Counted from the first letter of the stretch, positions 16,910 through 25,252 are shown. The stretch is 64,000 nt of DNA from Bifidobacterium sp. ESL0728 (GCF_029392015.1 NZ_CP113925.1:2170001-2234000), one strand, 5' to 3'. Numbers and translations: made by a program. The notes: generated by a model not told the origin, from the letters alone.

Positions 16910-17962
16910 TCAAGACAGCCGTTTTGCCGCCGATTCGATTTCGGATCTCGAGGGGCTTGTGGCAGGTCCCGAATAACATGTCGACAGCCCGCCAGCGCAG
17001 TTGGCAAGCTTCAATGCCCGGATGATGTTGTCCGATTCAAGCAACGCCGCACACAACACACCCGCATGAGCATCCCCTGCACCGTTCGTATCCACAGCGG
17101 TGACTTTAAGAGCCGGGATATGTATGACAGATGGCGCAGAAACTTCGACACCATTGAAAACATCATACTTTTCGTCGCCATGGCCGGCTTTACGCTCATT
17201 GCGGTTATCACCATCTTCAGCAGCTTTACCTTTGCGCCCATCGCAGTACCATGCGCCCAAGGCGCCGACACGCACAATTACGGGATCGCCGAAGTACTCC
17301 GCGAGCGCACGGCACTGGTCCGCATAATCCTCGGAACTGACTACCAAGCCGAAACGGGAGCAAAGAATGGCGGTCTCACGCTCGTTCATCGTCCATATCG
17401 GGTGCAGCCTGCGCAGGCTTTGCAAACAGACATCGCTGATGTCGCCAATCATGGGACTGGTGTCAAAGACGACATAGCCTTTGTTCCAGCCGGCATTTTT
17501 CGCGGCAAACCTGCGTATCGCCTCGGTGTTCTTTTTATGAGAGAATGAGTATCCGCATAAATAGACCACATCGCCGTCGACCAGCTCGATGTTTTCATAC
17601 GAGTCCTCCGGCACTTGCGTTTCCGCGCCACGCGTCGAAACAAACGTACGTTCGCCGTCGGGTTCGGTCATTGCGATGCTGTAGCCGGTGTCGATATCGG
17701 GCAGTACCGCCCCACCCATGTCGACACCGATCGAAGACAATGCTTTACGGGCCACATCCGCCATCGGACCGGTGCCAATGGCACCCAGATATGACGCTCG
17801 CGCTCCCATCTGACGTGCGGCGTAAAGAACGTTGTAACCGCCGCCCGCGCTCATCGCCTGACGCGTCGCAAACACATCACCTCCACGCTCAGGCAGGTGG
17901 TCAACCGATAAGGTCAGGTCCACGCATACCTGCGCCAGGTGAATCAATTCGGGTTCACGCAT
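16910..17962 (-). CDS. PfkB-family carbohydrate (ribokinase-like) kinase
   Basis: A 350-residue sugar or nucleoside kinase of the ribokinase fold. The N-terminal substrate-side signature is AGGGYNVLYAARQMGA. The C-terminal PfkB signature DTNGAGDAHAGVL (~300-312) supplies the anion hole and catalytic Asp. A polar insert (GKAAEDGDNRNERKAGHGDEKYD) interrupts the C-terminal half. The ATG at 17960-17962 overlaps the permease stop by 8 bp (ATGCGTGA), indicating translational coupling; a longer open frame starting at 18037 is less likely. With the upstream permease and ADP-ribosylglycohydrolase it makes a three-gene catabolic unit whose logic (transport, glycosidic cleavage, phosphorylation) resembles the E. 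coli yegTUV arrangement. The kinase substrate may be ribose or a nucleoside released by the glycohydrolase; this is inferred. Confidence 0.88.
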   Translation of the reverse strand: MREPELIHLAQVCVDLTLSVDHLPERGGDVFATRQAMSAGGGYNVLYAARQMGARASYLGAIGTGPMADVARKALSSIGVDMGGAVLPDIDTGYSIAMTEPDGERTFVSTRGAETQVPEDSYENIELVDGDVVYLCGYSFSHKKNTEAIRRFAAKNAGWNKGYVVFDTSPMIGDISDVCLQSLRRLHPIWTMNERETAILCSRFGLVVSSEDYADQCRALAEYFGDPVIVRVGALGAWYCDGRKGKAAEDGDNRNERKAGHGDEKYDVFNGVEVSAPSVIHIPALKVTAVDTNGAGDAHAGVLCAALLESDNIIRALKLANCAGGLSTCYSGPATSPSRSEIESAAKRLS

Positions 17963-19520
17963 GTTCGGCCTCATCGTGTTCGGCTTCGTCGTGTTTCGCG
18001 GCAACGTGTTCCACCGCGTCCTGCCCGGCTTTATCATGCTCAGCTATATTGCGTTCCGGTTCATCCTGTTCAAGTTGCGTTTCCTGCTTCTTGACTTGCG
18101 GCAAACCGAAAATCGCATACAGCACACCCGCGAGCAGCAACGACACCAGCCAGGCCAAGCCGTTCTGGCCGATCGGTGTGTTGGCCAGAGGACCGGAGAA
18201 CCAGACCACCTTATCGGAAACGCGGGCCGTGACGAACAGGAATCCGACCACCAGGCCGATCAGCCAGCTAAGCGTGGCCGGAACATTGATGCCATGCCAA
18301 TACCAATAGCGGGAATCTTTGCCCAAATCGAGCAGAGCGGCGGAATCGTAACGCTTTCGTTCGATCAAATCGACCAGGAACACACCGACCCAAGCGGTCA
18401 GCGGCACCGCCAGCAGGGAGATGAACGTGACGAACGGACCGTAGAAACCGTCCGAACCAAGCATGAAGTACATGGCGCCGAGCGTGGTGACCACGATATC
18501 AAGGGATACCGCGTAGACGCGTGGAATGCGGATACCGAGCGTAATAGTCGTCAGACCCGCAGAATAGACGGACAGGTTGTTGGACATCAGCAGTCCTGCG
18601 AATGCCGCGATGAGATATGGGACCGAGACCCAGACCGGCAGGGCGCTGCGCACCGCGGCCACTGGGTCGGAAGCGGAGGCGAGGCCCGAACCGCCGGCGG
18701 TAAGAATGGAGCCCACGCCGATGACGATGGTCAACGGGATACCGGCTCCCGCGGCGGCAGTAAGAACCAGGGAGCCGCTTTTGACGCTGGTCTTCTGATA
18801 CCGCGCCATGTCGGCCCCGGAATTGACCCAGCCGATGCCGGTGCCCGACGCAATCGTGCCGATGGCGATGATAAAGGCGCTGACGGAACCGGTTTTGCTG
18901 GAAAGCAGTGTGTTCCAATTGACCGTCGAAACCAGATAAATCGCGACAAACAGTGTCAGGGCGCCGAAAATCCACGTGGACCACTTCTGAACCTTCAGGA
19001 TGAAGGAATGCCCGGCCACTGAAATCACGGCCGTCAAAGCCACGAAGATGACCACGCAGGCGAACGTGAGTAGCGGAATGTCCTTGTAGCCGGCGGGCGT
19101 GTGGAACATGATCACGCACAACGACAAGAGGGCCGATGCGCCGGTGATGGTGTTGACAGTTTCCCAGCCAAGGCGGGAAATCAAGGCGACCAAGGTCGGG
19201 CCGACATTGCCTCGGACGCCGAAAATCGCACGGGACAGCGTCAGCGACGGCGCGCCTCCGCGGCGACCGGCAATGGACACCAGGCCGACCAAGGCAAAGG
19301 AACCGAAGGAGCCGATGATCGTGGCCAGCACCGCCTGCCAGACATTCAGGCCAAGCGCAATGATGGTGGCACCCAGCGGAATGCCCAGAATCGAGATATT
19401 GGCCGCGAACCAGACCCAGAACAGCTCGCCCGGCGAACCGTTGCGCTGGTCCTCCGGCACCGGTTCGATACCTCGTTGTTCGACGCGGGAAAGAATCCTG
19501 CCTTGCTTTGATGCCGACAT
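17955..19520 (-). CDS. NCS1-family nucleobase/nucleoside-type permease
   Basis: A 521-residue, 12-helix membrane transporter. The N-terminal hydrophilic segment IEPVPEDQRNGSPGELFWVWFAANISI and first helices match the nucleobase:cation symporter-1 family (purines, cytosine, allantoin, thiamine and related compounds). Helices continue to about residue 485. The tail is an unusual stretch of imperfect repeats, mainly DEAEHDEAEHA/DAVEHVAAKHD. I chose the ATG at 19518-19520 with GAAAGG upstream over a GTG nine bases earlier. It is preceded by a gap of ~155 bp with a heptanucleotide repeat after the ADP-ribosylglycohydrolase gene and overlaps the kinase gene. The substrate is likely a nucleoside or modified base processed by the neighbours. 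Confidence 0.88.
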   Translation of the reverse strand: MSASKQGRILSRVEQRGIEPVPEDQRNGSPGELFWVWFAANISILGIPLGATIIALGLNVWQAVLATIIGSFGSFALVGLVSIAGRRGGAPSLTLSRAIFGVRGNVGPTLVALISRLGWETVNTITGASALLSLCVIMFHTPAGYKDIPLLTFACVVIFVALTAVISVAGHSFILKVQKWSTWIFGALTLFVAIYLVSTVNWNTLLSSKTGSVSAFIIAIGTIASGTGIGWVNSGADMARYQKTSVKSGSLVLTAAAGAGIPLTIVIGVGSILTAGGSGLASASDPVAAVRSALPVWVSVPYLIAAFAGLLMSNNLSVYSAGLTTITLGIRIPRVYAVSLDIVVTTLGAMYFMLGSDGFYGPFVTFISLLAVPLTAWVGVFLVDLIERKRYDSAALLDLGKDSRYWYWHGINVPATLSWLIGLVVGFLFVTARVSDKVVWFSGPLANTPIGQNGLAWLVSLLLAGVLYAIFGLPQVKKQETQLEQDEPERNIAEHDKAGQDAVEHVAAKHDEAEHDEAEHA

Positions 19521-19599
19521 ATGACGCACCTTTCTTCTACTTCATTGTTGATTGATGGCTAAAGGCTGTTGATTGCTGACTGCTGGTTATCGGATGTTG

Positions 19600-19620
19600 T
19601 TACGGATTACGGATTACGGA
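19600..19620. repeat. Heptanucleotide tandem repeat TTACGGA x3
   Basis: Three perfect TTACGGA units followed by a degenerate fourth (TTATCGA). They lie in the intercistronic spacer, 80 bp upstream of the permease start. Confidence 0.8.
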
Positions 19621-19674
19621 TTATCGACCATCGTCTGCCAGCTATGGATTATCGGGTATCGACTGTTTTGAAAA

Positions 19675-20811
19675 TCAATCCTCGTTTTCCGTTACGCGGA
19701 TTTCAACCAACGGTTCGACCGATTCCGGAAGATTGAGATGCGAAACGGCAACGACCTGCGAAGTCAACTCCCGCGGAAACGCGTCCGCTCCGAGCGCGGC
19801 ACCGATCATGGCCCCGGCGATGGCACCGATCGTGTCGGTATCCCCGCCGATATTGGCCGCCGCAAGCAACGCCCTCAACGGTTCATCCGCATATCGATAC
19901 GCCAACGCGAATGCCACGGCCACCGACTCATTGGATTCAACCGAAGTCCCGAACGTATCACGCAAATACTCGATAAAGGCGTCTTCACCGGCACCCCTGT
20001 TGGCAACACCATCAGCAGCACCACCGCCGCCAACACCATGCGCAACACCATCCCCGACGCCACGCGAGACACCGTCGGCAATACCTTCATCAGCAGCTTC
20101 GACAACTCTCTGTGCTGCCCTGATAGCCAATTCAGCCCGCGCGACAACGCTCGCCTTCGGGCTCCAAGCGGCACGTTCATAGGACGCATTTTGGGCCAGT
20201 TTCAGGGCGAGGTCCAACGACGTTCGCAACGGTTCTCCGGAAACGCCGAAACTGACCGCGGCGGCAACCAGCAGCGCGCTTTGGAAACCAGGAACGGTAT
20301 TGTGGGTCACACGGCAGGATTCATAGACGTAATCGGCGAAGGACGAATGACGGGCATCATGGGCGATACCGACGGGCGCCACACGCATCGCAGCCCCGTT
20401 CGTCGTTCCTGTGCGCCCAGTTTTGGTGATATCCGCACCGTTCCTGACTTGCTCCAACGCCAGTTTCGTGGAGGGGCCGAGCAGATCCAAAGAACCCCTG
20501 CGCTTCATATCGTCCTCCCAAGCCAGCAATGACGCCGCCAGACGCTGCGGGTCGATATGGCCGTCGCCCTCCGCGATCAGTCCGGCGACCAAAAGCGCCT
20601 GCTCGGTATCGTCGGTGACCGAACCCGCAGCCATATCGGGAGCAATCGGCTGGTCGTCCACCGCATCCACCAGCCCGTTCACTTTCCCGTATGCGGATTC
20701 GATCCATTCGTGGCTCATGCTTTGCGTTGGCATGCCAAGGGCGTCGCCCAAAGAAAGTCCCCGCAACACGCCAATCGCACGATTGTGCATCGTGTTCTTA
20801 TCGATCTCCAT
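19675..20811 (-). CDS. ADP-ribosylglycohydrolase family protein
   Basis: A 378-residue member of the ADP-ribosylglycohydrolase fold, which hydrolyses N- or O-ribosyl bonds using a binuclear Mg site. The metal-binding motifs are evident: LRGLSLGDALGMPTQSM at the N-terminus, GSVTDDTEQALLVAGL (~55-70), and the C-terminal AANIGGDTDTIGAIAGAMIGAALG. An inserted low-complexity segment (VSRGVGDGVAHGVGGGGAADGVANRG, ~265-290) is repetitive and probably a surface loop. The ATG at 20809-20811 has GAAGG upstream; a longer open frame has no homology. First gene of a unit with an NCS1 permease and PfkB kinase, which argues for catabolism of a ribosylated compound rather than protein de-ADP-ribosylation. A perfect dyad lies 35 bp before the start. 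Confidence 0.9.
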   Translation of the reverse strand: MEIDKNTMHNRAIGVLRGLSLGDALGMPTQSMSHEWIESAYGKVNGLVDAVDDQPIAPDMAAGSVTDDTEQALLVAGLIAEGDGHIDPQRLAASLLAWEDDMKRRGSLDLLGPSTKLALEQVRNGADITKTGRTGTTNGAAMRVAPVGIAHDARHSSFADYVYESCRVTHNTVPGFQSALLVAAAVSFGVSGEPLRTSLDLALKLAQNASYERAAWSPKASVVARAELAIRAAQRVVEAADEGIADGVSRGVGDGVAHGVGGGGAADGVANRGAGEDAFIEYLRDTFGTSVESNESVAVAFALAYRYADEPLRALLAAANIGGDTDTIGAIAGAMIGAALGADAFPRELTSQVVAVSHLNLPESVEPLVEIRVTENED

Positions 20812-21191
20812 GCTTACCGACCTTCTACAAGCTGTTATGACCTTGTTATAGTCATATCGACTATAACTATAGCCATAGAATTTCATTGATTCCGTATTCA
20901 TCCGAACTATAGATTGTCCACCGCTATTGCGGTTCCAGAAATGCCGCTTTGCAACAAAACCGGCAAGTCCTTGGATTCGACTCACCAACACACCCGTCAT
21001 CAGCCTCGATGTTTGCAAGCAGGCAAATGCTTCTTTGCGTAGCTGCTGCCCTTGTAAACCAACCTTTATCGCCAAGGTCTGTCCATCGTTTTGGCAACGG
21101 CAGACAGACCCATATCAACAAGCTTGGTTAATGGCTTAAAAGCTCATAACCCATGCCGATCGCGCTACTAACGCTATGGCTATGCAACCTT
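20812..21191. other. Intergenic region upstream of the ADP-ribosylglycohydrolase operon
   Basis: A 380-bp gap between two minus-strand genes. It holds the operator-like dyad at 20846-20866 and presumably the operon promoter. I see no convincing gene in the rest. Confidence 0.6.
20846..20866. promoter_or_regulatory. Perfect 21-bp operator-like dyad
   Basis: TTATAGTC-ATATC-GACTATAA, with 8-bp arms and a 5-bp centre. It lies 35 bp upstream of the ADP-ribosylglycohydrolase ATG, and TATAGT elements inside it could be a -10. A position overlapping the promoter would suit a repressor, but no regulator gene lies in the operon. Confidence 0.65.
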
Positions 21192-22142
21192 TCAGCCTTG
21201 TTTCTTGCTGTCGCGGGCCAGCGCCTCAAGCAGCTGGTCATCGCGGGACTGAATGGTTTGGGCGGCCTGCTCGCCTTGCCAATCATAGAAGCCTTTGCCG
21301 CTTTTCGAGCCCAGTTCGCCGGCTTCGACCTTCGCTTTGAGAACAGTGTCCTCGCCTGTTTCGCAGGCCAAATCGTCATAGAGATACTTGGAGATGTTGT
21401 CGAAAACGTCAAGTCCGCCGAGATCGGCGCTGGCAATCGGGCCGAGAATAGCCCACCGACGGCCGAGACTGTATTTGACGATGTCATCGACGGCTTCGGG
21501 CGTGGCGATACCGCGGTTGACGATGTTCAGGCATTCGCGGATGACCGCCAGCTGGATGCGGTTGCCGACGAATCCCAGCGATTCGGTTTTGAGCGGGACC
21601 GCGTGCTTACCTATATGGTTCATCAGTTCCACGGTTACGTCCACAGTCTCCTGATCGGTCTTTTCGCCTGGCACCACCTCGACCAGCGGCATGAGCTGAG
21701 CCGGATTCCAGAAGTGCGCAACCACGAAGCGGCCGGGATGCTGCAAGCCGGAAGCGATGGCGGACGGACTCAGGCCCGAGGTGTTGGTCGCCAGAATAGT
21801 CTGGTCTGAGACGATGCCTTCGACCTTCTTCCAAACATCGTGCTTGACCTCAAGATTCTCAAGCACCGATTCAATGATGAAATCGACGTCGGCAAGCGCC
21901 TCATAGTCGGTAGTCATCGAAATACGGCTAAGTACCGCATCCCGATCTTCGGCTTTGACCATGCCGGATTTGATGAACGTGTCGAGGTCGCGCTCGATGA
22001 GCTTGCGGCCACGGTCCAGCGCCGGTTGGGCCGTATCGACCACAGTCACGTCGTAACCGCTCATCGCGAATTGCAGTGCGGTGGCATGTCCCATCGTTCC
22101 TGCGCCGAGATTGCCGATTTTCTTGATATCCATCATTTTCAT
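21192..22142 (-). CDS. 3-hydroxyacyl-CoA dehydrogenase family protein
   Basis: A 316-residue NAD-dependent dehydrogenase. The Rossmann GAGTMGHATALQFAMSGYDV lies at the N-terminus and TVVDTA ends strand 2. The catalytic His is in VVAHFWNPAQLMPLVEV (HFxNP), and the C-terminal helical domain includes VGNRIQLAVIRECLNIV and a second short HCDH-like domain (LGPIASADLGGLDVF). The size fits monodomain enzymes (3-hydroxybutyryl-CoA, L-gulonate or carnitine dehydrogenases). Bifidobacteria generally lack beta-oxidation and no thiolase or hydratase gene is nearby, so a fatty-acid role is doubtful and a hydroxy-acid substrate is equally likely. AGGAG lies 9 bp before the ATG at 22142. Transcribed divergently from rpsP. 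Confidence 0.85.
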   Translation of the reverse strand: MKMMDIKKIGNLGAGTMGHATALQFAMSGYDVTVVDTAQPALDRGRKLIERDLDTFIKSGMVKAEDRDAVLSRISMTTDYEALADVDFIIESVLENLEVKHDVWKKVEGIVSDQTILATNTSGLSPSAIASGLQHPGRFVVAHFWNPAQLMPLVEVVPGEKTDQETVDVTVELMNHIGKHAVPLKTESLGFVGNRIQLAVIRECLNIVNRGIATPEAVDDIVKYSLGRRWAILGPIASADLGGLDVFDNISKYLYDDLACETGEDTVLKAKVEAGELGSKSGKGFYDWQGEQAAQTIQSRDDQLLEALARDSKKQG

Positions 22143-22356
22143 AGCTGTATCTCCTCAAAGCAACATCACAGTGAAGCTTTATTGCCAAGGATAGACCGAA
22201 ACCGGAATCTATCCAGCGGGCGAGCTATAGTTGAAAAGTTATTCACGGGTGCGGGGCCCTCTCAATCCCGCAGGCCGTGAGGGACAACGCGGATTCGCGC
22301 AAGTATGCCCCACATACAAGCTCGAAACCGCAATGATACCTACAAGGAGAGCCACA

Positions 22357-22854
22357 ATGGCTACCAAGATTCGTCTGAAGCGCATGGGCAAGAAGTTCTA
22401 TGCCTTCTACCGCATTGTCGTCATGGATGAGCGCAAGAAGCGCGACGGCAAGTCGATCGAGGAGATCGGCCTGTATGATCCGAACCAACAGCCTTCGATG
22501 ATCAAGATCGATTCCGATCGTGCTCAGTACTGGCTTGGCGTCGGCGCACAGCCGAGCGACCCGGTGCGCAATCTTTTGAAGATCACCGGCGACTGGCAGA
22601 AGTTCAAGGGTCTGCCGGGTGCCGAAGGCACGCTGAAGACCGCCTCAGCGGCTCCGGATGCCGCTGCTCGCGTCGAAGCCGCTGAGGCCGACGCCCAGAA
22701 GCTCAAGGCCAAGCAGTCCGAAGCCAAGGCGAAGGCCGAGGCCGAGAAGGCTGCGGAAGCCACCAAGGCCGACGAAGCCAAGGCAGATGAGGCTGGGGCC
22801 GAAGAGGCCAAGGCCGAGGCTGCTGAAACCGCTGAGACCGAGAAGGCTGAGTAA
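22357..22854 (+). CDS. rpsP: 30S ribosomal protein S16
   Basis: Small-subunit protein binding 16S rRNA. The core [42 protein letters not shown] and following [17 protein letters not shown] match S16. The protein is 165 residues, about twice the classic length. From ~100 on it is a long, highly charged Ala/Glu/Lys tail ([20 protein letters not shown]), as in many Actinobacteria. AAGGAG sits 7 bp before the ATG. A leader of over 100 bp includes a short GC hairpin (22250-22272). It starts the rpsP-khpA-rimM-trmD unit. Confidence 0.97.
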   Translation: MATKIRLKRMGKKFYAFYRIVVMDERKKRDGKSIEEIGLYDPNQQPSMIKIDSDRAQYWLGVGAQPSDPVRNLLKITGDWQKFKGLPGAEGTLKTASAAPDAAARVEAAEADAQKLKAKQSEAKAKAEAEKAAEATKADEAKADEAGAEEAKAEAAETAETEKAE

Positions 22855-22856
22855 TC

Positions 22857-23090
22857 ATGCTCGCGCAAGCTGTGGAACATCTCATTTCCAATATCGTCGA
22901 CTTTCCCGATGATGTGTCGGTGAAGTCCCACGAAAACGCCCGCGGCGAGCTGTTGCGGGTGCGTGTGAACCCTGAAGACATCGGGCGCGTGATCGGCCGT
23001 TCCGGTCGCACTGCCAATGCGATCCGTACCGTGGTGCAGGCGTTGTCCGACCACAAGGTGCGCGTCGACATCATGGATGTTCGCAAGTGA
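22857..23090 (+). CDS. khpA: KH-domain RNA-binding protein KhpA
   Basis: A 77-residue single KH domain, with the RNA-binding GxxG loop in IGRVIGRSGRTANAIRTV. KhpA usually works with KhpB/Jag as an RNA chaperone affecting cell size and envelope genes. It begins 2 bp after the rpsP stop codon and its TGA overlaps the GTG start of rimM, so the three genes are translationally coupled. The position between S16 and RimM is the standard one. Confidence 0.95.
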   Translation: MLAQAVEHLISNIVDFPDDVSVKSHENARGELLRVRVNPEDIGRVIGRSGRTANAIRTVVQALSDHKVRVDIMDVRK

Positions 23091-23833
23091 ATCGCGACGA
23101 AAACATTTCGCAGCAGGCAGACCCTCAGCAGCGTGAACTGTTGAGGGTCTGTCGTATCGGGCGTGCGCAGGGGCTCAAGGGCGAGGTCAACGTCCGCTCG
23201 TTTACCGACGAACCAGAATTGCGGTTTGCTCCTGGGTCTGTTTTGTATACCAAAGACGGCTCGCATACTTACACCGTCGCTCATTCCCGCACATTCAAAG
23301 ACCGCTGGATTCTGCATTTCAAGGGCGTTGACAATCGTGACGCTTCCGAGGCTTTGAATGGCACGGAGCTTTACGTTGAAGCCGACGACCCCGAGGAAAT
23401 GGCCGAAGAGGACGCCTGGTATCCTAAGGATCTTATCGGGCTTGAGGCTCGCGTTGCGCAAAATCCCTCCAACGGAACCGACGCTAGCAAGTCCGGTAGC
23501 GTCATCGGCAAGGTCCTGGACGTCATCGACGGCCCCGCGCAATCCCTGCTGAAGATTCGTCTGGCCACGCCGGTTATCGAGCAAAAGGACGGCAGCTTCG
23601 TTGCTGCCTCTGCTGCTGGGACCGACAATGGCAACGACAGTTCCGCCAATTCCGAAAACACTGATAAACCCAATGTTTCCAAGGAATCCAAAAACAAATC
23701 AGGCAAAAACGATGCCGCTAAAGTCGTCAAAACGGCACTCGTCCCATTCGTCGACGAGCTCGTTCCGGATATTGATTTGGACGAACGCTACCTCACGCTC
23801 GACCCGCCGGTCGGTTTAGTTCCCGGACTCTAA
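23087..23833 (+). CDS. rimM: Ribosome maturation factor RimM
   Basis: 16S rRNA processing/assembly factor that binds S19. The N-terminal RimM domain shows LLRVCRIGRAQGLKGEVNVRSFTDEPELRF. The PRC-barrel part begins around AWYPKDLIGLEARV and resumes at ALVPFVDELVPDIDLDERYLTLDPPVGLV. Between the PRC strands is an insert of ~45 hydrophilic residues (ASAAGTDNGNDSSANSENTDKPNVSKESKNKSGKN region), making 248 residues against the usual ~170-180. The start is GTG at 23087, inside a GTGA overlap with khpA. Confidence 0.95.
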   Translation: MNRDENISQQADPQQRELLRVCRIGRAQGLKGEVNVRSFTDEPELRFAPGSVLYTKDGSHTYTVAHSRTFKDRWILHFKGVDNRDASEALNGTELYVEADDPEEMAEEDAWYPKDLIGLEARVAQNPSNGTDASKSGSVIGKVLDVIDGPAQSLLKIRLATPVIEQKDGSFVAASAAGTDNGNDSSANSENTDKPNVSKESKNKSGKNDAAKVVKTALVPFVDELVPDIDLDERYLTLDPPVGLVPGL

Positions 23834-23899
23834 CCGTTCATTCTCGGCATGATATTTCAATAATTTTTCATCGCCGCGTCAATCATCGTATTGTTGCCC

Positions 23900-23980
23900 T
23901 TCTTGGCGCGCCAAGAACTACCAAAATCGAAAAATTGAATATCAATCTTTCATTTTCAGGGCTCTTGGCGCGCCAAGAGC
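23900..23980. promoter_or_regulatory. Pair of perfect palindromes centred on CTTGGCGCGCCAAG
   Basis: An 18-bp perfect palindrome (half TTCTTGGCG) at 23900-23917 and a 20-bp one (half GCTCTTGGCG) at 23961-23980, with centres 62 bp apart, stand in the rimM-trmD gap. They share the 14-bp core while the outermost bases differ in a compensated way, as for protein-binding dyads or cruciforms. The DNA around them is AT-rich. Confidence 0.75.
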
Positions 23981-24073
23981 ATCACCATACCAACATTTGG
24001 ATGTTGCTGAACGATACACGCCTTGGAACGCAATCCTTAATCCCCGTATTTATCTGTCGGATGGGGTCACGAT

Positions 24074-25120
24074 ATGGTTGAAACCATGAAGATCGATATC
24101 GTGTCCGTGTTCCCTGAGTATTTCGAAGCCCTCAACGTTGGCCTCTTCGGCAAGGCTATCGAGCACGGGCTGCTGGACGTAAAAACGCACGATCTACGCG
24201 ACTGGACCCACGACGTGCACCATTCCGTCGACGATACGCCAGTCGGCGGCGGTGCCGGCATGGTGATGAAACCTGAGGTCTGGGCCGAGTGCCTTGATGA
24301 CTTGCTTGGTCTAGAACCCGTCGAAATCACTGACAACAACGACGCCCAACCCTCTGAGACAATAGCTTCGAACACCGGTATCAGTATTATTGACGATTCT
24401 CATTCGTTTGACAAGCCAAATTCGACTCCAAATGATGTAATGGCAAAAAATGCCTCAGAACGCGAATCCTCTTCTTCCCAAACCGTCAATAGAACTTCCG
24501 ACGGTGTGCAAGACGATTCAGAAGACAAACCGACTACTTCCATAACAACGAGCCAAACTGCCGCCAAACCTGTCCTGATTTTCCCGAACCCTTCGGCACC
24601 GCTGTTTACGCAGCGCGACGCAACCGAGCTTTCACACGCCAGCCACCTTCTCTTCGGCTGCGGGCGCTACGAAGGTTACGACGCGCGTATCCCCCGCTAT
24701 TACCGTGCGCAAGGCGTTGACGTACGCGAATACTCCATCGGCGACTACGTTTTGAACGGCGGCGAAGTGGCTGTCTCGGTGATGCTCGAGGCCATCACCC
24801 GCCTGATACCCGGCTTCATGGGCAATCCCGACTCCATCGTGGAGGAATCCTACACCGGCCAGAACGCGCTTCTGGAGCACTATCAGTACACGAAACCGGC
24901 CGTCTGGCGTGGCATGGGCGTCCCCGACGTGCTAACCAGCGGCGACCACGGTAAGGTCGACCGTTTCCGCCGCGACGAAGCCATCGCCCACACCGATCAG
25001 CTCCGCCCCGACCTCATCGAACAGCTCGACTGCAAAACCCTCGACAAAGCCGACCGCAAAACCCTGATGTCCTTAGGCTGGGAAGTCTCCGGCCCCCACC
25101 CTCGCAAGTTGGACGATTAA
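24074..25120 (+). CDS. trmD: tRNA (guanine-37-N1)-methyltransferase
   Basis: Methylates G37 next to the anticodon, preventing frameshifts. It is a SPOUT enzyme. The N-terminal MKIDIVSVFPEYFEAL and THDVHHSVDDTPVGGGAGMVMKPEVW, and the trefoil-knot segment LLFGCGRYEGYDARIP...YSIGDYVLNGGEVAVSVMLEAI, are conserved. An ~80-residue Ser/Thr/Asp-rich insert (~85-165) separates the two conserved halves, raising the length to 348 from the usual 240-270. Start chosen at 24074 (GATGGGG upstream); the internal ATG at 24086 matches the usual N-terminus. It lies 240 bp after rimM, an unusually wide gap containing two palindromes. Confidence 0.95.
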   Translation: MVETMKIDIVSVFPEYFEALNVGLFGKAIEHGLLDVKTHDLRDWTHDVHHSVDDTPVGGGAGMVMKPEVWAECLDDLLGLEPVEITDNNDAQPSETIASNTGISIIDDSHSFDKPNSTPNDVMAKNASERESSSSQTVNRTSDGVQDDSEDKPTTSITTSQTAAKPVLIFPNPSAPLFTQRDATELSHASHLLFGCGRYEGYDARIPRYYRAQGVDVREYSIGDYVLNGGEVAVSVMLEAITRLIPGFMGNPDSIVEESYTGQNALLEHYQYTKPAVWRGMGVPDVLTSGDHGKVDRFRRDEAIAHTDQLRPDLIEQLDCKTLDKADRKTLMSLGWEVSGPHPRKLDD

Positions 25121-25146
25121 TATCGCTCATCCAGCCAAGTTGACTT

Positions 25147-25252
25147 GTTATGTTATTTATAAATAACATAACTGCCCTATTTACCCCTCTATGTTATTTA
25201 TAAATAACATAAGTAGCAGTTTTAGGGTATTATGTTATTTATAAATAACATA
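25147..25252. promoter_or_regulatory. Array of three perfect AT-rich palindromes at 41-bp period
   Basis: A 22-bp palindrome (half-site TATGTTATTTA) occurs three times, centred at 25159.5, 25200.5 and 25241.5, each exactly 41 bp apart. The first copy extends to 26 bp. The intervening 18-19 bp are unrelated to each other. The array ends 35 bp before the ATG of the DUF4143 ATPase gene. Identical dyads with diverged spacers and a near-four-helical-turn period point to an operator array. Confidence 0.85.

Noticed and set aside
25147..25252. Repeat-spacer pattern resembling a short CRISPR array
   Set aside because: Repeats are fully palindromic, the spacers are only 18-19 bp, and no cas gene is present. 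An operator array explains it better.
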